Below, piece by piece: positions 60,914 to 64,000 of a stretch of DNA of 64,000 nt. Under the pieces are notes generated by a model. That model saw only the letters and a program-made list of their open reading frames with translations. It made no database searches and was not told where the DNA came from. The stretch is from Candidatus Ribeiella danica. Its GTDB lineage: Bacteria > Chloroflexota > Chloroflexia > Chloroflexales > Roseiflexaceae. A program made the translations under genes and the position numbers. The stretch spans positions 1-64,000 of the forward strand of contig JADKFS010000006.1 in NCBI GenBank assembly GCA_016717335.1. Reading direction: 5' to 3'. The stretch's first letter is position 1, and the number at the start of each line of letters is the position of its first letter.

Positions 60914-63900
60914 ATGACGACCCACGACGAAGCGAACCCCCAAGCGCAGCCGCTCGATGAGCTGCAGTCTCTCCGCCAGCGCGTCCGCGATCTCGAGTCG
61001 GCCCAGCTGCGGCTGGCGTTTCTGACCGAGGCCGGCGCTGAGCTGGTCGCCACGCTCGACTACGAGGCGCGCCTGCAGCGCGTGGCCGATCTGGTGGTGC
61101 CGCAGCTCGCCGACTGGTGTGTCGTGATGCTGGTGGCCGCCGAGGACACGATCGAGTCGATCGCGGCGGCGCACGCCGACCCCGCGAAGACGCAGCTGGT
61201 GCTCGATCTGGGGCGCCGGCACCTGCGCGACCGCGCGACGGCGGCCGGCGCCGGCGTGCTTGGCGACGGCCGGCCCGCGCTCTACGCGGAGGTCGACGCG
61301 CAGCGGCTGGCGACCATGGCGCGCGACGCCGAGCAGCTCCGGCTGCTGCGCGCGGTCGGCGTCACCTCGGCGGTCGTCGTGCCGCTGGCCGCGCGCGGCC
61401 AGACCCTCGGCGCGATCGCCTTCGGGTCGGCCGAGTCGGGCCGCCGCTATGGGCCGGACGACCTGGCGCTGGCCGAGGACTACGCCCGCCAGGCCGCGCT
61501 GGCGATCGACAACGCGCGGCTGCACCGGCAGATGCGCCAGTCGCGCGACCAGGTCGCGGCGATCCTGCGCGGCGTGAGCGACGGCGTCACGGTCCAGGAC
61601 TCGTCCGGCCGCCTGATCTACGCGAACGACGTGGCGGCGCTGGCCTGCGGCTACCCCAGCGCCGCGGCGCTGCTGGCGGCGCCGCCCGGCCAGGCGCTGG
61701 CGCGCTTCACGGTGATGGACAAGGCCGGCCAGCCGGTCTCGGCCGATCAGCTGCCGGGCCGGCGCGCGCTGAGCGGCCAGCCCGCGCCCGAGATGCTGCT
61801 GCGCTTTCGGCCGCAGGCGACCGGCGAGGAGCGCTGGTCGCTGGTTCGCTCGACTCCGGTGCTCGACGAGCGCGGCCAGGTGCAGCTGGCGGTCACCACG
61901 CTGCGCGACATCACCGAGATCAAGCAGGCTGAGCGCCAGGTGCGCGATCAGCGCGAGTGGCTGGCGGTGACCCTGGCCAGCATCGGCGACGCCGTGATCG
62001 CCACCGACGCGGCCGGCCGGGTCGCCTTTATGAACCCGGTGGCCGAGGCGCTCACCGGCTGGAGCCAGGCGCAGGCGAGCGGCCAGGACCTGGCGGAGGT
62101 CTTCCGGATCGTCAACGAGCAGACCCACGAGCTGGCGGACAGCCCGGCCGCGCGCGTGCTGCGCGAGGGCGCCGTGGTCGGGCTGGCGAACCACACGGTG
62201 CTGATCGCGAAGGACGGCGCCGCGCGCCCGATCGACGACAGCGGCGCGCCGATCAAGAGCGCCGGCGGCGACATTATCGGCGTCGTGCTGGTGTTCCGCG
62301 ACATGACCGAGCGCCGGCAGGCCGAGCAGGCGCTGCTAGAGAGCGAGGCGCGCTTTCGCACCATGGCCGACCACGCGCCGGTGCTGATCTGGATGGCCGG
62401 CCCCGACGGGCGCTGCAATTACTTCAACGACGGCTGGCTGCAGTTCACCGGGCGCAGCTTCGAGCAGGAGCTTGGCGACGGCTGGGTCGCGGGCATCCAC
62501 CCGGACGACCGCCAGCGCTGCATGGCGATCTACCGGTCGGCGCTGGGCGAGCGGCGGCCATTCACGATGGAGTACCGGCTGCGGCGCGCCGATGGCGAGT
62601 ATCGCTGGGTGCTCGCCAATGGCGCGCCGCGCTGGGCCTCCGACGGCAGCTTTGTCGGCTACATCGGCTCGTGTGTCGAGATCGACGAGCGCATCCGGAT
62701 CGAGCGGCGCCTGTCGGTCCAGTACGCGGTGGCGCGCATCCTGGCCGAGGCGGCCACCCTGCAAGAGGTCATGCCCGCGCTCCTGCAGGCGGTCTGCGAG
62801 GGGCTGGAGTGGGACTGGGGCGCGCTGTGGGTTGCCGATCGGCGCGCCAACGTGCTGCGCTGCGAGTCCAGCTGGCAGTCGCCGTCGCTCAGCGAGACGA
62901 CGTTCGCCGAGCGCTCGCGGGCGCTGAGCTTCGCCCCCGGCGCGGGGCTGCCCGGCCGCGTGTGGGCTGCCGGCGAGCCGACCTGGCTGGTGGACATCGT
63001 CGCCGAGCTTGGCCACCCGCGCTCGGCGATCGCCGGGCAGAGCGGGCTGCACGGTATGGTCGCGGCCCCGATCCGGCTGGGCGGCGCCGTGCTGGGCGTG
63101 CTCGAGCTGGCCAGCCGCGCGCCGCAGCCGACCGACCAGGCCGTGCTGGCGATGGTGTCGGCGATCGGCAGCCAGATCGGCCAGTTCATCGAGCGCGCGC
63201 AGGCCAAGCAGGGGCTGGCGCGCTACCAGCTGCTCTCCGAGAACGCGCGCGACATCATCCTGTTCATCGGCGGCGACGGCCAGATTCTCGAGGCCAACGA
63301 CGCCGCCGTCAAGGCCTACGGCTACAGCCACGCGGAGCTGCTCGACCGCCGGATCTACGACCTGCGCGCCGCCGACACCCAGAGGAGCGTCGAGTCGCAG
63401 ATGGTGCAGGCCGACAGCGGCGGGGTGATCTTCGAGACCGTGCATCGCCGCAAGAATGGCGAGGACTTTCCGGTCGAGGTCAGCTCGCGCGGCGCGCAGG
63501 TGGGGGCCGACCGGATGCTGCTGAGCATCATCCGCGACATCAGCGAGCGCAAGCAGGCCGAGCGCCGGCAGCACTTCCTGGCGGACGCGAGCAGCGTGCT
63601 GGCCGGCTCGCTCGACTACGAGGTGACGCTGCAGAGCATCACGCGGCTGGCGGTGCCGGCGATCGCCGACTGGTGCGCGGTGCATATGGTCGAGAGCGAC
63701 GGCACCATCCGGCGGCTGGCGGTGGCGCATGTCGACCCGGACAAGCAGGCGCTGGCGAGCGGCCGCCCGGAGCGCTACGCGCTGGAGCCGGGCGCGCAGC
63801 ATATCGTGCCGCAGGTCGTGCGCAGCGGCCAGCCCGAGCTGTACCGCGAGGTGCCGGATCAGCTGCTGGTCGACTCCGCGCGCGACGAGGAGCACCTGCA

Positions 63901-64000
63901 GCTGCTGCGGCTGCTGGGCTTCGGATCGTACATGTGCGTGCCGATGCACCACCGCGGGCGCGTGCTCGGCACGATCACGCTCGTCACCGCCAGGTCGGGC
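60914..64000 (+). CDS. Multi-PAS/GAF sensor protein (probable histidine kinase), runs off window
   Basis: The frame stays open from ATG 60914 (AAAAAGGCA upstream) to the window end, ~1029 codons. Domain order: coiled start (LQSLRQRVRDLESAQLRLAF), GAF (~61000-61520), PAS with QVAAILRGVSDGVTVQDSSG, PAS with WLAVTLASIGDAVIATDAAG ending IGVVLVFRDMTERRQAEQAL, PAS with FRTMADHAPVLIWMAGPDGR, GAF (~62700-63200), PAS with NARDIILFIGGDGQILEAND, and a further GAF cut by the end. No kinase core is reached yet; one is expected downstream by analogy. Confidence 0.85.
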   Translation, partial: MTTHDEANPQAQPLDELQSLRQRVRDLESAQLRLAFLTEAGAELVATLDYEARLQRVADLVVPQLADWCVVMLVAAEDTIESIAAAHADPAKTQLVLDLGRRHLRDRATAAGAGVLGDGRPALYAEVDAQRLATMARDAEQLRLLRAVGVTSAVVVPLAARGQTLGAIAFGSAESGRRYGPDDLALAEDYARQAALAIDNARLHRQMRQSRDQVAAILRGVSDGVTVQDSSGRLIYANDVAALACGYPSAAALLAAPPGQALARFTVMDKAGQPVSADQLPGRRALSGQPAPEMLLRFRPQATGEERWSLVRSTPVLDERGQVQLAVTTLRDITEIKQAERQVRDQREWLAVTLASIGDAVIATDAAGRVAFMNPVAEALTGWSQAQASGQDLAEVFRIVNEQTHELADSPAARVLREGAVVGLANHTVLIAKDGAARPIDDSGAPIKSAGGDIIGVVLVFRDMTERRQAEQALLESEARFRTMADHAPVLIWMAGPDGRCNYFNDGWLQFTGRSFEQELGDGWVAGIHPDDRQRCMAIYRSALGERRPFTMEYRLRRADGEYRWVLANGAPRWASDGSFVGYIGSCVEIDERIRIERRLSVQYAVARILAEAATLQEVMPALLQAVCEGLEWDWGALWVADRRANVLRCESSWQSPSLSETTFAERSRALSFAPGAGLPGRVWAAGEPTWLVDIVAELGHPRSAIAGQSGLHGMVAAPIRLGGAVLGVLELASRAPQPTDQAVLAMVSAIGSQIGQFIERAQAKQGLARYQLLSENARDIILFIGGDGQILEANDAAVKAYGYSHAELLDRRIYDLRAADTQRSVESQMVQADSGGVIFETVHRRKNGEDFPVEVSSRGAQVGADRMLLSIIRDISERKQAERRQHFLADASSVLAGSLDYEVTLQSITRLAVPAIADWCAVHMVESDGTIRRLAVAHVDPDKQALASGRPERYALEPGAQHIVPQVVRSGQPELYREVPDQLLVDSARDEEHLQLLRLLGFGSYMCVPMHHRGRVLGTITLVTARSG

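Noticed and set aside
60446..62194. Minus-strand ORF of 582 codons
   Set aside because: Covers the response regulator and sensor start in antisense; no ribosome binding site or motif.
62336..63952. Minus-strand ORF of 538 codons
   Set aside because: Antisense shadow of the PAS/GAF sensor; no domain recognised.
1..64000. tRNA or rRNA genes
   Set aside because: No cloverleaf or rRNA-like conserved stretch was recognised by eye on either strand; a covariance search was not possible.

Overview
The window looks like a Chloroflexota chromosome segment, probably of the Chloroflexia (Roseiflexus/Kouleothrix-like). This is inferred from the high GC, from STAND ATPases fused to TIR, WD40 or SUMF1 domains, from GAF-rich hybrid kinases and a CruF-like carotenoid protein, and from large amounts of intergenic repeat DNA. 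No rRNA or tRNA gene was recognised. Many genes are interrupted by one-base indels, often in homopolymers. Some may be real decay, but several otherwise healthy large genes suggest residual sequencing error.

Layout. 1-2.6 kb holds decayed remnants (DUF4268 protein, a broken duplicate of the 7.3 kb gene). 2.6-7.1 kb holds small plus-strand stress or metabolic genes (DinB, SRPBCC, S51-like peptidase, DHFR-like reductases, winged helix), several broken, with a well-formed integron attC site at 5251-5312 just after an intact DHFR-family gene. 7.3-10.2 kb holds a hypothetical gene, a secreted lamin-tail protein and a DUF433/DUF5615 toxin-antitoxin pair.

10.5-26.5 kb is a minus-strand defence island of seven tightly spaced genes. 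In transcription order these are a PLD/SNF2 helicase, an Eco57I-type adenine methylase, a secreted alpha/beta hydrolase, a membrane SH3 protein, Mrr, EVE-McrB and McrC. The methylase is split by a 2.4 kb group II intron sitting exactly in its SAM-binding motif I. 26.6-29.9 kb holds accessory fragments, including two more toxin-antitoxin remnants.

29.9-40.4 kb is the most interesting part: three tandem NACHT ATPases with C-terminal SUMF1/FGE lectin-fold domains, whose last ~95 bp differ in the pattern of diversity-generating retroelement (DGR) variable repeats. A short template-like copy at 40317-40354 differs from all three only at adenines. Two gutted DGR-type reverse transcriptase genes lie exactly 133 bp behind two of the targets. 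No intact RT is present, so this is a dismantled (or trans-served) DGR with conflict-type targets.

40.4-45.7 kb holds a DUF2726 protein, a dead insertion element, a ~21-copy array of 64-bp repeats and a carotenoid biosynthesis gene. 45.9-51.4 kb is a two-gene cluster of TIR-ATPase and ATPase-TM-WD40, the latter with 16 nearly identical 42-residue blades. 51.4-54 kb holds GC-rich tandem repeats, a phosphodiester glycosidase gene between direct repeats, and a small HTH regulator. 54-64 kb is a two-component signalling cluster: a double hybrid kinase, a membrane kinase, a CheY-like receiver and a PAS/GAF sensor running off the window end.
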